A DNA stretch of 7,496 nt from Caldifarciminota bacterium UBA3079 (GCA_002366635.1 DFBN01000079.1:5777-13272); one strand, 5' to 3'. Positions 1 through 7,195 are shown, numbered from the stretch's first letter. A program made the numbers and translations. The notes: generated from the letters alone by a model not told the origin.

Positions 1-2
1 TC

Positions 3-8
3 AGGAGG
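3..8 (+). promoter_or_regulatory. Ribosome binding site of the subtilase gene
   Basis: AGGAGG lies six bases before the ATG at 15. It is a full consensus Shine-Dalgarno sequence and fixes the start of the protease gene. No promoter can be judged because the window begins two bases upstream. Confidence 0.85.
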
Positions 9-14
9 CATTCG

Positions 15-2705
15 ATGGAAAAGAAAGTAATAATCATTGTCTTGGCTGCGGTTGCACTGAGTCTGGGATTGCCCGACATGACAAGACCGATAGTCACAGA
101 CAACTGCGGACAGTATCTGGCCGGTCAGTTGATTATCAAACTGAACTCGTCCCTGCGTGGCAAGGTCGAAGTAAACGATGAAAACGGGCTGGCCCTTTTC
201 GGGGTTCCGGCCCTGGATAAGCTGAGCCGATGCTGGCAAGTGGATGATGTCACCCAGATATATCGAGACCCGAATCCCAGCCCGGTTGCACAGAAATACG
301 GCTGCGATATGCAATATATCATCCAGTTTCCGGCAAAACAGGATATCAAACCGGTTGCCGAATCTTATGAGGCCCTGGGTGAAGTTGTGTACGCCTGCCC
401 GAACAGTGTGCTCAAGCTGGATGAAGAACCCGATGACCCGCTTTACAGTCACCAGTGGCACCTGGCACAAATCGGGGCCCCTTTTGCCTGGGGCGTTGCC
501 AAAGGTGATACCAGTGTTATTAATCTCGTGATAGATGATGGTTGTGACTGGTGCCATCCTGACATCCAGGACAACCTCTGGATAAACCATTCCGAGGATA
601 TCAATGGCAACGGCAGATTCGACACCCTTCCCCCGCCTGCCGGCGACCTTGATGGTATCGACCAGGACCAGAATGGATACATTGATGATGTTATCGGTTG
701 GGACTTCAAGGACGGTGACCCAAATCCGATGCCGACACTTGGCTGTGACCATGGCACCCATTGCTGGGGTAATATCAATGCGGTTACTAACAACGGGGTC
801 GGTGTTGCCGGCGCTACCTGGAACAGCCGTTCGATGGTAGTCCGGTGTGAAGCCACGCCGGGTTTTGTAAATATCTACCTCGCTATCGCCTCGATATATT
901 ATGCCGTGCCTAAAGGAATCTGGGCAATCTCGATGAGTTTCGGCTCGTCATCATCCCATTCAGGTATGGCCGACGCCTGCCAGTTTGCCTGGGATTCCGG
1001 GTGCGTGCTCTATGGCTCGGCAGGAAATGAAGGCAGCGAATCTGTTCGCTATCCGGCGTGCTATGAAGGTGTCGAGAATGTCGCGGCTTCCAGCGGTGGA
1101 GATATGAAAGCGTCTTGGTCCAACTATGGCACCTGGGTTGATGTAACCGCGCCGGGCGATGCCATCTATGCCACGGTGACCCGGGCGGGCGGTTCTTATG
1201 GTTCGATGAGCGGTACTTCGATGTCGGCCCCGCTTGCAGCCGGTGTCGCCTGCTGGATGAAATCATTCGACCTGACCATGTCCAATGTTACCTGCACCCT
1301 GAAAATGCATGAGGCGTGCGATTCGATGCCCGACCCGCTATATCCCCAAGGCAAACTGGGCGCGGGCCGGGTAAGCATGGCAAATATCGTGCTCCCGCTT
1401 TATTATTGCGACTTGAAAATGACCGACTGGCGTTTCAACGATGCTTCGGGTAATAATAACGGCCGGCCTGACCCTGGCGAGGCCGCGGCTTTGATTATCA
1501 CTTATCATAACACCGTTGGCTGGCAGAATGCCACAAATGTTTCTGCCACACTCGCTTGCACTAATCCCGAAGTTGAAATCGTCAAGAATATCGCAACATT
1601 CCCGGACATACCGGCCGGGTCCAGTGGCAATTGCTCAAATGATTCATTCGTAGTCTCAGTCCCTCAGAATATGCCGCCACAGAAGCTTTATTTCTTTGTT
1701 TCGGCCAACGCCAGTCCTGAGCCTGCTTATCCAGATACCAGTTTGAGTGTGATTTCAGGTGAGCCGAAACTGTTCATTGTCGATGATGATAATGGTGCAG
1801 ATTATGAGCGATGGTATACTTCGGCCTGCGACTCAAGCAGTATACTATATGATACTTACAATGTGCAAACATCCGGCTCGCCGACCTTCGACACCTTGCA
1901 CCATTACCCGGTAGTTATCTGGTTCTGCGGCAAGGATTCCACAACTACACTTACTGCTACCGACCGGGCAAATCTTGCCCAGTTCCTTGATAATGGTGGC
2001 AACCTTCTGATTTCAGGCCAGAATATCGCGCAGAACATCTCGGGCGAAAGCTTCCTTGCCGACTATCTCCATGCCCAGTTTGTCAATCCGTCCACGCGCA
2101 AGCCTTTTATGGTAGGTATTCCAGGAGACCCGATAACCCAGGGCGATACGATGGTAGCGGGCGGCGGTGGCGGCGCGAATAACGGAAGCTCTCTTGACGG
2201 CATTAAACCGGTAAACAACGGTTTTGGCTGCGCCTTTTACGAAGACTTCGGCGATACTACAGTGCAGGCTGCGGTCAGGTACAAGAACAGCTATGCAGTA
2301 GTATTCTTCTCAGCGCCGTTCGAGGCGATTGACCATTCAACCTCCAAATACCTCCAGAAATGGACCCTCCTTCGCAGAATAATGGAGTATTTCGGCCAGC
2401 GTGTGCCCGGTGTAAGTGAACCGACAAAGGTATTACCAAGCAAGCGGCCCTATGTGCTGCATATAGCACCGAACCCGTTTGCAAATGTTGCCCAGGTTCA
2501 ATTCATCGCTCCGGTAACCGGCAAGGTTGAGCTTCGCACTTGGACCCTCACTGGACGACTGGTGGATAACCAAACCGGTGATGTAACAATGGGAGAACAT
2601 GCCGGTTTCCGGATTGATGGCAAGAAGTTTTCCAATGGTGTGTACATTGTGCAACTCATAACACCCAAAGGCGTGTTTGCCCAGAAAGTCGCGGTGCTTA
2701 AATAA
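15..2705 (+). CDS. Secreted subtilisin-like (S8) serine protease with type IX-style C-terminal sorting domain
   Basis: An 896-residue multidomain extracellular endopeptidase. Residues 1-20 are a signal peptide (KK followed by a hydrophobic stretch). Residues 30-135 resemble the N-terminal prodomain of fervidolysin-type subtilases. The S8 catalytic domain covers about 143-460: Asp174 in VIDDG, His246 in DHGTH, oxyanion Asn338 in SAGNEG and nucleophile Ser402 in SGTSMSAP. Asp-rich loops at 195-203 and 216-225 look calcium-binding. A beta-sandwich-like segment follows (about 460-580, with a GNNNGRPDPGE loop), then an alpha/beta domain (about 584-795) resembling glutamine-amidotransferase-like folds found in secreted proteins. 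The end (about 816-896: PNPF, SNGVYIVQL, basic tail) matches the Por secretion sorting domain, which implies export through the outer membrane by T9SS and probably surface attachment. All catalytic residues are present. It has 21 cysteines, unusually many for a subtilase. The stop is a TAA-TAG tandem. It converges on the downstream operon. The physiological substrate is unknown; peptide scavenging is a guess. Confidence 0.93.
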   Translation: MEKKVIIIVLAAVALSLGLPDMTRPIVTDNCGQYLAGQLIIKLNSSLRGKVEVNDENGLALFGVPALDKLSRCWQVDDVTQIYRDPNPSPVAQKYGCDMQYIIQFPAKQDIKPVAESYEALGEVVYACPNSVLKLDEEPDDPLYSHQWHLAQIGAPFAWGVAKGDTSVINLVIDDGCDWCHPDIQDNLWINHSEDINGNGRFDTLPPPAGDLDGIDQDQNGYIDDVIGWDFKDGDPNPMPTLGCDHGTHCWGNINAVTNNGVGVAGATWNSRSMVVRCEATPGFVNIYLAIASIYYAVPKGIWAISMSFGSSSSHSGMADACQFAWDSGCVLYGSAGNEGSESVRYPACYEGVENVAASSGGDMKASWSNYGTWVDVTAPGDAIYATVTRAGGSYGSMSGTSMSAPLAAGVACWMKSFDLTMSNVTCTLKMHEACDSMPDPLYPQGKLGAGRVSMANIVLPLYYCDLKMTDWRFNDASGNNNGRPDPGEAAALIITYHNTVGWQNATNVSATLACTNPEVEIVKNIATFPDIPAGSSGNCSNDSFVVSVPQNMPPQKLYFFVSANASPEPAYPDTSLSVISGEPKLFIVDDDNGADYERWYTSACDSSSILYDTYNVQTSGSPTFDTLHHYPVVIWFCGKDSTTTLTATDRANLAQFLDNGGNLLISGQNIAQNISGESFLADYLHAQFVNPSTRKPFMVGIPGDPITQGDTMVAGGGGGANNGSSLDGIKPVNNGFGCAFYEDFGDTTVQAAVRYKNSYAVVFFSAPFEAIDHSTSKYLQKWTLLRRIMEYFGQRVPGVSEPTKVLPSKRPYVLHIAPNPFANVAQVQFIAPVTGKVELRTWTLTGRLVDNQTGDVTMGEHAGFRIDGKKFSNGVYIVQLITPKGVFAQKVAVLK

Positions 2706-2733
2706 TAGTGATTCCGTCCTTTTTATAGGAAAA

Positions 2734-3462
2734 TCAGTGGCCCAGGGCTAAGCGGTTTGCAAAGAATTCCGGTAACCCGGCCCGCAGGATTTTTTCCTGC
2801 ACTGTTCTGACATTGTATTTCACACGGTGGAATGATATAAACTTGGTCCCGGTGTCGTAAAGCACACAGCAGGCAGCCGGGTCACCGTCTCTGGGTTGAC
2901 CGACACTCCCGACATTGACTACATACTTGGCATCAGCACGCATCTCGAAACTGTCCTGCCGGATAAGCTTGGCCGGTTCGTGGGCCCGGCGCTCGACAAC
3001 AAAAGGATAATGGGTATGTCCGACAATGCACGCATTAGAAGCAAAGTATTTCATTTCATCTTCTGCTTCGCGCACAGCAAAAATGTATTCCCACTGTTCT
3101 GGCGCTGATGGAGCGGCGTGAACAAAACAAAGGGGTTCGAATTGTTCGATAAGTGGGAGGGAATCGAGATAGTTTAGGTCTTTTTCATCAAGTTGTTCTT
3201 TTGTCCAGGCGAGTGCGATTCGTGCTGCCGGATTGAAGTTACCTGCAGGAACACGGCCGAGCACGCCATAATCATGGTTACCCGCGACCACAGGCCCGCG
3301 CAGGTTCCTGATTCTCTCAATACATGCATGGGGGTCTGGGCCGTAGCCGACAATGTCTCCACAGCAGATAAAGATGGTCGCGCCACTGTTGCGCAGGAAC
3401 GCAAGCACTTGAGTCAGCGCTTCCAGGTTACCATGAATATCAGAGAAGATGCCGATCTTCAT
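2734..3462 (-). CDS. Metallophosphoesterase, YfcE/MJ0936-like (calcineurin-like fold)
   Basis: A 242-residue cytoplasmic protein with the complete dimetal phosphoesterase motif set: Asp8 and His10 in SDIHGN, Asp36 in CCGDIVGYGP, GNHD at 61-64, His115 in FVHAAP, and GHTH at 148-151, followed by the family-typical NVGSVGQPRDGDP at 183-195. These residues hold two divalent metals and hydrolyse phosphomono- or phosphodiesters; the in vivo substrate of this subgroup is generally unknown. The length fits the roughly 240-residue subfamily rather than the shorter 160-180-residue YfcE form. The start codon overlaps the nusB stop as ATGA and no Shine-Dalgarno sequence precedes it, so translation is probably coupled to nusB. 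It is the last gene of the minus-strand operon; only 28 bases separate its stop from the convergent protease stop. Confidence 0.9.
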   Translation of the reverse strand: MKIGIFSDIHGNLEALTQVLAFLRNSGATIFICCGDIVGYGPDPHACIERIRNLRGPVVAGNHDYGVLGRVPAGNFNPAARIALAWTKEQLDEKDLNYLDSLPLIEQFEPLCFVHAAPSAPEQWEYIFAVREAEDEMKYFASNACIVGHTHYPFVVERRAHEPAKLIRQDSFEMRADAKYVVNVGSVGQPRDGDPAACCVLYDTGTKFISFHRVKYNVRTVQEKILRAGLPEFFANRLALGH

Positions 3463-3872
3463 TTTTTGTCGAGCGCAGCTTTATAAACGCTGTCCAGAAC
3501 ACCGTTCACAAACCGACCCGAATCGTCATCACCGTATTTCTTGGCAATATCCACCGCCTCGTTGATTGACACCTTTGGCGGCACATCATCGAAATAGAGT
3601 ATTTCCGCACATGCCAGTCTGAGAATCGCACGGTCGAGGAACCTCAGCCTGCCGATACGCCAGCGCTCCAGGTGCCGACGCAGAATCCTGTCAATTTCTA
3701 CCTGATTGTTCAGCACCGATTGAACCACTCTCCGAAGATAGTTTTCTGCATCTTCTGAAGGGTTCTTTCGGTTAAGGATTTCCTCAATCGTATCGTCTGG
3801 TTCACCTTTGACCAAATCAAGACGATAAAGGGTTTCGAGCGCGGCCTCCCGCGCCAGACGCCGCTGTGTCAC
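3459..3872 (-). CDS. nusB: Transcription antitermination protein NusB
   Basis: NusB is an all-helical RNA-binding factor that, with NusE (S10), binds boxA in rRNA leaders and supports antitermination. The N-terminal RRLAREAALETLYRLDL is the classic NusB opening, and the C-terminal half has RAILRLACAEILYFDDVPPKVSINEAVDIAKKYG-type family residues, ending with FVNGVLDSVYKAA, so the protein is full length. I place the start at GTG 3872: it overlaps the ribH stop as GTGA and lies nine bases after GGAGAG (3887-3882). An in-frame ATG at 3881 would add MHR, but it sits only two bases from that Shine-Dalgarno. The stop overlaps the next gene as ATGA. Adjacency to ribH is common in bacteria and supports the call. 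The gene is 137 codons from GTG or 140 from ATG. Confidence 0.94.
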   Translation of the reverse strand: MTQRRLAREAALETLYRLDLVKGEPDDTIEEILNRKNPSEDAENYLRRVVQSVLNNQVEIDRILRRHLERWRIGRLRFLDRAILRLACAEILYFDDVPPKVSINEAVDIAKKYGDDDSGRFVNGVLDSVYKAALDKK

Positions 3873-4333
3873 TCGATGCATCTCTCCAAATTTGCCATCT
3901 CGATTGCGGACAGGGCCGCGGTCCAGCCTCTATTGCCGGCTTTGGCACCGGCCCGTTCAAGTGCCTGCTCCAACGTGTCTGCTGTGATAACACCCAGAAT
4001 CGTCGGCACACCGGTCTCAAAATAGACCCGGGCCAGTCCTTTTGCTACTTCGGCATTGATGTATTCAGCATGAGGCGTGTCCCCGCGAATCACTGCGCCC
4101 AGGCCGACAACACCGTCATACTTCTTTGATGCGGCGCAGTGCCGGCAGAGCGGTGGAATTTCAAATGCCCCGGCTACCCAGAAAATATCGGTTCCTTTCG
4201 CATTGTGCCGAAGAAGGCAATCCAATGCACCGGACAGGAGCTGGCCGCTTACCAGTTTGTTGAACCGCGAAACCACCAGGGCAAAATTCTTGCCGGTGGC
4301 ATCAAGCTTTCCCTGAAATTCCCTTTTTTCCAT
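3869..4333 (-). CDS. ribH: 6,7-dimethyl-8-ribityllumazine synthase
   Basis: A 154-residue RibH, which condenses 5-amino-6-ribitylaminouracil with 3,4-dihydroxy-2-butanone 4-phosphate to give the lumazine precursor of riboflavin. The family signatures are all visible: VVSRFN (20-25), which stacks on the pyrimidine; GAFEIP (55-60); GLGAVIRGDTPHAEYI (78-93), holding the phosphate-binding GDT and the catalytic His88; GVITADTLEQALERAG (114-129); and GNRGWTAALSAIEMANL near the end. Length is normal for a subunit of the icosahedral or pentameric enzyme. The ATG at 4333 is preceded by AAAGGAG with six bases spacing. The first 32 bases overlap the end of ribBA, and the stop overlaps nusB, so expression is tied to the riboflavin operon. 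Confidence 0.96.
   Translation of the reverse strand: MEKREFQGKLDATGKNFALVVSRFNKLVSGQLLSGALDCLLRHNAKGTDIFWVAGAFEIPPLCRHCAASKKYDGVVGLGAVIRGDTPHAEYINAEVAKGLARVYFETGVPTILGVITADTLEQALERAGAKAGNRGWTAALSAIEMANLERCIE
3882..3887 (-). promoter_or_regulatory. Ribosome binding site that decides the nusB start
   Basis: GGAGAG on the minus strand lies inside the end of ribH. The spacing is nine bases to GTG 3872 but zero to two bases to ATG 3881. This favours the GTG start, which also gives the four-base GTGA overlap with ribH. Confidence 0.5.
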
Positions 4334-5546
4334 CTTTTACTCCTTTCTCAATATCTCCCAACAGATGCCCCAGCCGGTCACGCTTGGTGATAAGGTATCG
4401 GATATTCAGCTTATTGGCCTTAACAACAATCGGGACCCTTTCAACAATCTTAAGCCCGAAACCACGCAGCCCCACTACTTTGCGCAGGTTATTGGTCAGA
4501 AGTCTGATGCTCGACAGGCCCAAATCAGCAAGAATCTGGGCGCCGATACCATAATCCCTTAGGTCTGGTGCAAAACCCAGAGCGGTATTCGCATCAACCG
4601 TATCCAATCCCCGGTCCTGCAGCGCATAAGCCTGCAACTTGTTGGAAATGCCGATGCCACGACCTTCCTGACGCATATAAAGCAGGACACCCAGGCCTTC
4701 TTTGTCAATCATCTGCATTGACTTGGCCAACTGCTGTCCGCAGTCACACCGCAATGAATGGAATACATCACCGGTCAGGCACTGGGAATGCACCCTGACC
4801 AAAACCCGTTTCTTGCCCCGCACATGGCCTTTAACAAGTGCCAGATGCGCATAAGAATCGAGCATATCCTCATACACATGAACCCGGAACTCGCCGTATT
4901 CGGTAGGCAGGTCCGTTTCCACAATCTTATGCACCAGTTTTTCCCGCTGCCCTCGATAGGCTATCAAATCCTTAATCGTAATGACTTTCAGGCCAAACCG
5001 CTTTGCCAGACCGCGCAGGGCCCTGGTTCGTGCCATTCTGCCGTTTTCTGCCATTACTTCACACAGAACGCCGACTGGTTTCAGGCCTGCAAGCCGAACC
5101 AAATCGGTTGATGCCTCGGTATGTCCGGCCCGCACCAGAACCCCGCCTGCCTGGGCCACAATCGGAAAGATATGACCGGGCCGGGCAAGGTCACCAGGTT
5201 TTGTCTTCGGGTCTGCGAGCGCCCGAATCGTGGCAGCCCGGTCATGGGCTGAAATCCCGGTGGTTGTTCCCCGGACCGCATCTACAGAAACCGTAAAAGC
5301 GGTGCCGTGCAATGCGGTATTGGTCGAACTCTGGGCGAAAAGTCCGAGCTCACTTGCACGCTTACCGGTTACAGATACACATACGAGACCTCGGCCATGC
5401 TTTGCCATGAAATTGACTTTTTGTGCGCTTACTTTCTGGGCAGCAAAGACTAAATCCCCTTCGTTTTCCCTTGTTTCATCATCAACAATAATCACCATTC
5501 TGCCCAGGCGGATATCTTTCAAGGCATCTTCAATCGTTGCAAACAT
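4302..5546 (-). CDS. ribBA: Bifunctional 3,4-dihydroxy-2-butanone 4-phosphate synthase / GTP cyclohydrolase II
   Basis: RibBA catalyses the two committed steps of riboflavin synthesis: ribulose 5-phosphate to dihydroxybutanone phosphate (N-terminal half) and GTP to the diaminopyrimidine (C-terminal half). Numbering from ATG 5546 (414 residues, normal for the fusion): the RibB half, about 1-198, has DDETRENEGDL (22-32, acidic metal site), HGRGLVC, RPGHIFP and RAGHTEASTDL (catalytic His142). The RibA half, about 205-395, has the zinc ligands Cys256, Cys267 and Cys269 in SQCLTGDVFHSLRCDCG, MRQEGRGIG and LRDYGIGAQIL. The usual TNNP motif reads TNNL here, a minor variation. Both active sites look intact. 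ATG 5546 is preferred: a GAAG lies eight bases upstream, whereas the in-frame TTG at 5552 adds only two residues. The 39-base gap to the upstream sugar gene contains no FMN riboswitch. The gene overlaps ribH by 32 bases. Confidence 0.96.
   Translation of the reverse strand: MFATIEDALKDIRLGRMVIIVDDETRENEGDLVFAAQKVSAQKVNFMAKHGRGLVCVSVTGKRASELGLFAQSSTNTALHGTAFTVSVDAVRGTTTGISAHDRAATIRALADPKTKPGDLARPGHIFPIVAQAGGVLVRAGHTEASTDLVRLAGLKPVGVLCEVMAENGRMARTRALRGLAKRFGLKVITIKDLIAYRGQREKLVHKIVETDLPTEYGEFRVHVYEDMLDSYAHLALVKGHVRGKKRVLVRVHSQCLTGDVFHSLRCDCGQQLAKSMQMIDKEGLGVLLYMRQEGRGIGISNKLQAYALQDRGLDTVDANTALGFAPDLRDYGIGAQILADLGLSSIRLLTNNLRKVVGLRGFGLKIVERVPIVVKANKLNIRYLITKRDRLGHLLGDIEKGVKDGKKGISGKA
4340..4346 (-). 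promoter_or_regulatory. Ribosome binding site of ribH
   Basis: AAAGGAG on the minus strand, six bases from ATG 4333, embedded in the last codons of ribBA. It confirms the ribH start and shows that the 32-base overlap with ribBA is real. Confidence 0.75.
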
Positions 5547-5585
5547 ACTCAAATCTTCAATCAGACATGCACCGAACCCGGTCTA

Positions 5586-6614
5586 TCATTGAGAAGCCAT
5601 AATTTTCTCATACCACTGGCGATAGAAATCCCGGTAAGATTTGCGTCTCATGACATTTTTCCACCATTGCTGATGCTTCATGTACCAGTCCAGGGTCAGA
5701 TTCAGACCTTCATCAAAACCGGTTTTTGCCTGCCAGCCCAGAAGTCTCCTGGTCTTCTTTGTGTCACATACCAGTCGGCGTACATGTCCGGGCCGGTCCT
5801 TGATATGCTGAACAAGCTTTTCGGGTTTTCCCAGATAGCGCAGCACAGCCCGCGCAATCTGAAGCACATTCTTTTCCCTGCCCGAGCCAACATTGAAAAC
5901 CTGACCGATGACTTTGTTCTCATCTGCATCCAGCATGCGTTGCACCGCCTCGCAGAAATCCAGCACATAGGTCCAGTCCCTGGTATTCCTGCCTGAACCG
6001 TAAACAAACAGAGGACGGCCCAGAAGTGCCTGGGTAAAATAGAACGGTATCACTTTTTCGGGATGTTGGTTCGGTCCATACTGGTTGAAAGGCCGCAGAA
6101 CGACTATCGGCAGACCGTAAGTTTCGAAATAAGAATAGCAAAGCCGGTCGGCACCCGCTTTTGTGGCTGAATAAGGACTCTGAGGCATAATCGGATGGTT
6201 CTCATCCATCGGCACCTTGCGCGCAGACCCGTAAATCTCACAAGTGGAAATCTGCACAAAACGGTCGCAAGGACGGCGCCGGAACTCATCCAGCAAAATA
6301 TAGGTGCCTAGAAAATCGGTCATCACAAAAGGGTTCGTGTCCACGATTGAACGGTCAATGAATGTTTCGGCGGCAAAGTTTACCACTGCATCAACACCGC
6401 GCAAGCTCGGCCTGACCACATCCCTTTTCCTGATATCACCCCTTACGAACTCAAACCTCGGGTTCTTCCATAAATCCTTTGGAAAATTATTCAGGTTTCC
6501 GGCATAAGTGAGCTTGTCCACAACCCGCACTCGAAAACCTTTCTGGGACAAAAGGTGCCGGACAAAATTGGAGCCGATAAAACCGGCCCCGCCAGTCACA
6601 AGAATACGGCGCAT
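5586..6614 (-). CDS. RmlB-like NAD-dependent sugar-nucleotide dehydratase/epimerase (extended SDR)
   Basis: A 342-residue extended short-chain dehydrogenase/reductase acting on an NDP-sugar. The NAD-binding GGAGFIGSN is at 8-16, and the YxxxK pair is Tyr148/Lys152 in SPYSATKAGAD. RmlB-like landmarks are LTYAGNLNNF (36-45), AAETFIDRSI, QYGPNQHPEKVIPF, RDWTYVLD and KDRPGHVRRL. The family's catalytic TDE motif reads STCEIYG here: Thr124 and Glu126 are kept but the Asp is Cys125. That Asp takes part in dehydration in dTDP-glucose 4,6-dehydratase, so the exact reaction (4,6-dehydration or 4-epimerisation) and the nucleotide are uncertain. ATG 6614 overlaps the upstream stop as TGATG and is preceded by GAAGGAAGG; the TTG at 6617 is not needed. 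Pairing with the cupin gene upstream points to a deoxy- or epimerised sugar for surface glycans. Confidence 0.88.
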   Translation of the reverse strand: MRRILVTGGAGFIGSNFVRHLLSQKGFRVRVVDKLTYAGNLNNFPKDLWKNPRFEFVRGDIRKRDVVRPSLRGVDAVVNFAAETFIDRSIVDTNPFVMTDFLGTYILLDEFRRRPCDRFVQISTCEIYGSARKVPMDENHPIMPQSPYSATKAGADRLCYSYFETYGLPIVVLRPFNQYGPNQHPEKVIPFYFTQALLGRPLFVYGSGRNTRDWTYVLDFCEAVQRMLDADENKVIGQVFNVGSGREKNVLQIARAVLRYLGKPEKLVQHIKDRPGHVRRLVCDTKKTRRLLGWQAKTGFDEGLNLTLDWYMKHQQWWKNVMRRKSYRDFYRQWYEKIMASQ

Positions 6615-7069
6615 CAACCTTCCTTCAATTTCCAGTCATACGGTATTTCCGGGTCATCAGGCGACTTGCGGAGCTCATCCGGGTTCTTATGATTATAAGG
6701 CTCGGTGATAGTATTGATAAGATATGCCGGTGCGTTTCCGACCCCTTTCATTCCGTGCAGCACACCGGGTGGAATCTGCACAAGAATCGGATTCTGCTCG
6801 CCGATAAAGAGTTCCATTACTTCACCTTTTGTCGGTGAATTCGGCCTGCCATCGAACAATGCAACCTTGGCCATCCCTTTAATGATGCAGAAATTATCGG
6901 TCTGCGCTTTGTGGTAATGCCAGCCTTTGACTACGCCCGGATAGACTATGGAAAGATAAACCTGGCCGAATCCCTCGAACAACTCATCATCGTTGCGCAA
7001 TATCTCCATCACCATTCCGCGTTCGTCCGGGATGGGTTTCAGTTTCTTGACTTTAACACCTTTAATCAT
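6614..7069 (-). CDS. Cupin of the dTDP-4-dehydrorhamnose 3,5-epimerase (RmlC-like) family, short form
   Basis: A 151-residue cytoplasmic cupin. DERG (15-18), VVKGWHYHK (46-54), PPGVLHGMKG (100-109), TEPYNHKNPDE (122-132) and DPEIPYDW (139-146) line up with the RmlC landmarks FxDxRG, GxxRGLHYQ, PxGxAHG, the YxP segment and the terminal DPxxxxxW. His51 and Tyr125 are candidate catalytic residues. It is about 30 residues shorter than classical RmlC, like a group of short family members in candidate phyla whose reaction is not established; a keto-sugar epimerase or isomerase is the likely class. The frame is open upstream to ATG 7183, but those 38 residues have no family counterpart and no Shine-Dalgarno. 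ATG 7069 has GGAG (7086-7083) thirteen bases before it, a rather long spacing. It is the first recognisable gene of the minus-strand operon. Confidence 0.85.
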   Translation of the reverse strand: MIKGVKVKKLKPIPDERGMVMEILRNDDELFEGFGQVYLSIVYPGVVKGWHYHKAQTDNFCIIKGMAKVALFDGRPNSPTKGEVMELFIGEQNPILVQIPPGVLHGMKGVGNAPAYLINTITEPYNHKNPDELRKSPDDPEIPYDWKLKEG

Positions 7070-7195
7070 GACATGAAAGTTACTCCAGCCTGGTGCAATA
7101 GTCAAGGAAATTGCAAACTCTGTCCTGATTCGATTCCAGAACCGATTATTTTCTCTACCTGCTGGCCAGATGTGTGAAAGCATCGAAAAGCATCG
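7070..7195. other. Spacer between the 12-base array and the operon's first gene
   Basis: No family-recognisable gene lies here. The minus-strand frame that runs through the array stays open to the TGA at 7104-7102. A short direct repeat of GCATCG (7180-7185 and 7190-7195) sits at the edge of the array and may be decayed repeat. Any promoter for the minus-strand operon would be expected here, but only a weak candidate is visible (TTGACT at 7105-7100). Confidence 0.4.
7083..7086 (-). promoter_or_regulatory. Possible ribosome binding site of the RmlC-like gene
   Basis: GGAG on the minus strand, thirteen bases from ATG 7069. The spacing is longer than usual. It still favours the 7069 start over ATG 7183, which has no such sequence. 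A nearer ATG at 7074 is out of frame and hits a stop after two codons. Confidence 0.35.

Noticed and set aside
449..856. Minus-strand open frame of 135 codons inside the protease gene.
   Set aside because: It lies antisense to the conserved catalytic domain and shows no recognisable protein features.
2706..2733. Possible bidirectional terminator in the 28-base gap between the convergent stops (TCCT-TTTTAT-AGGA).
   Set aside because: The stem is only four base pairs, lacks a GC-rich part and has no clear T-run after it on either strand.
5230..5592. Plus-strand open frame of 120 codons antisense to ribBA.
   Set aside because: It is an antisense shadow of a clearly coding region, with no domain and no ribosome binding site. 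The same holds for the other plus-strand frames between 2896 and 7177.
7077..7105. Possible minus-strand promoter: TTGACT (7105-7100), 17-base spacer, TAACTT (7082-7077).
   Set aside because: The -35 match is good and the spacing ideal, but the -10 matches only three of six positions. Transcription would begin almost at ATG 7069 and exclude the GGAG, which lies in the spacer. Too weak to list as a feature.
7070..7183. N-terminal extension of the RmlC-like protein from ATG 7183.
   Set aside because: The added 38 residues do not resemble the family, no Shine-Dalgarno precedes 7183, and the protein from 7069 begins as family members do.
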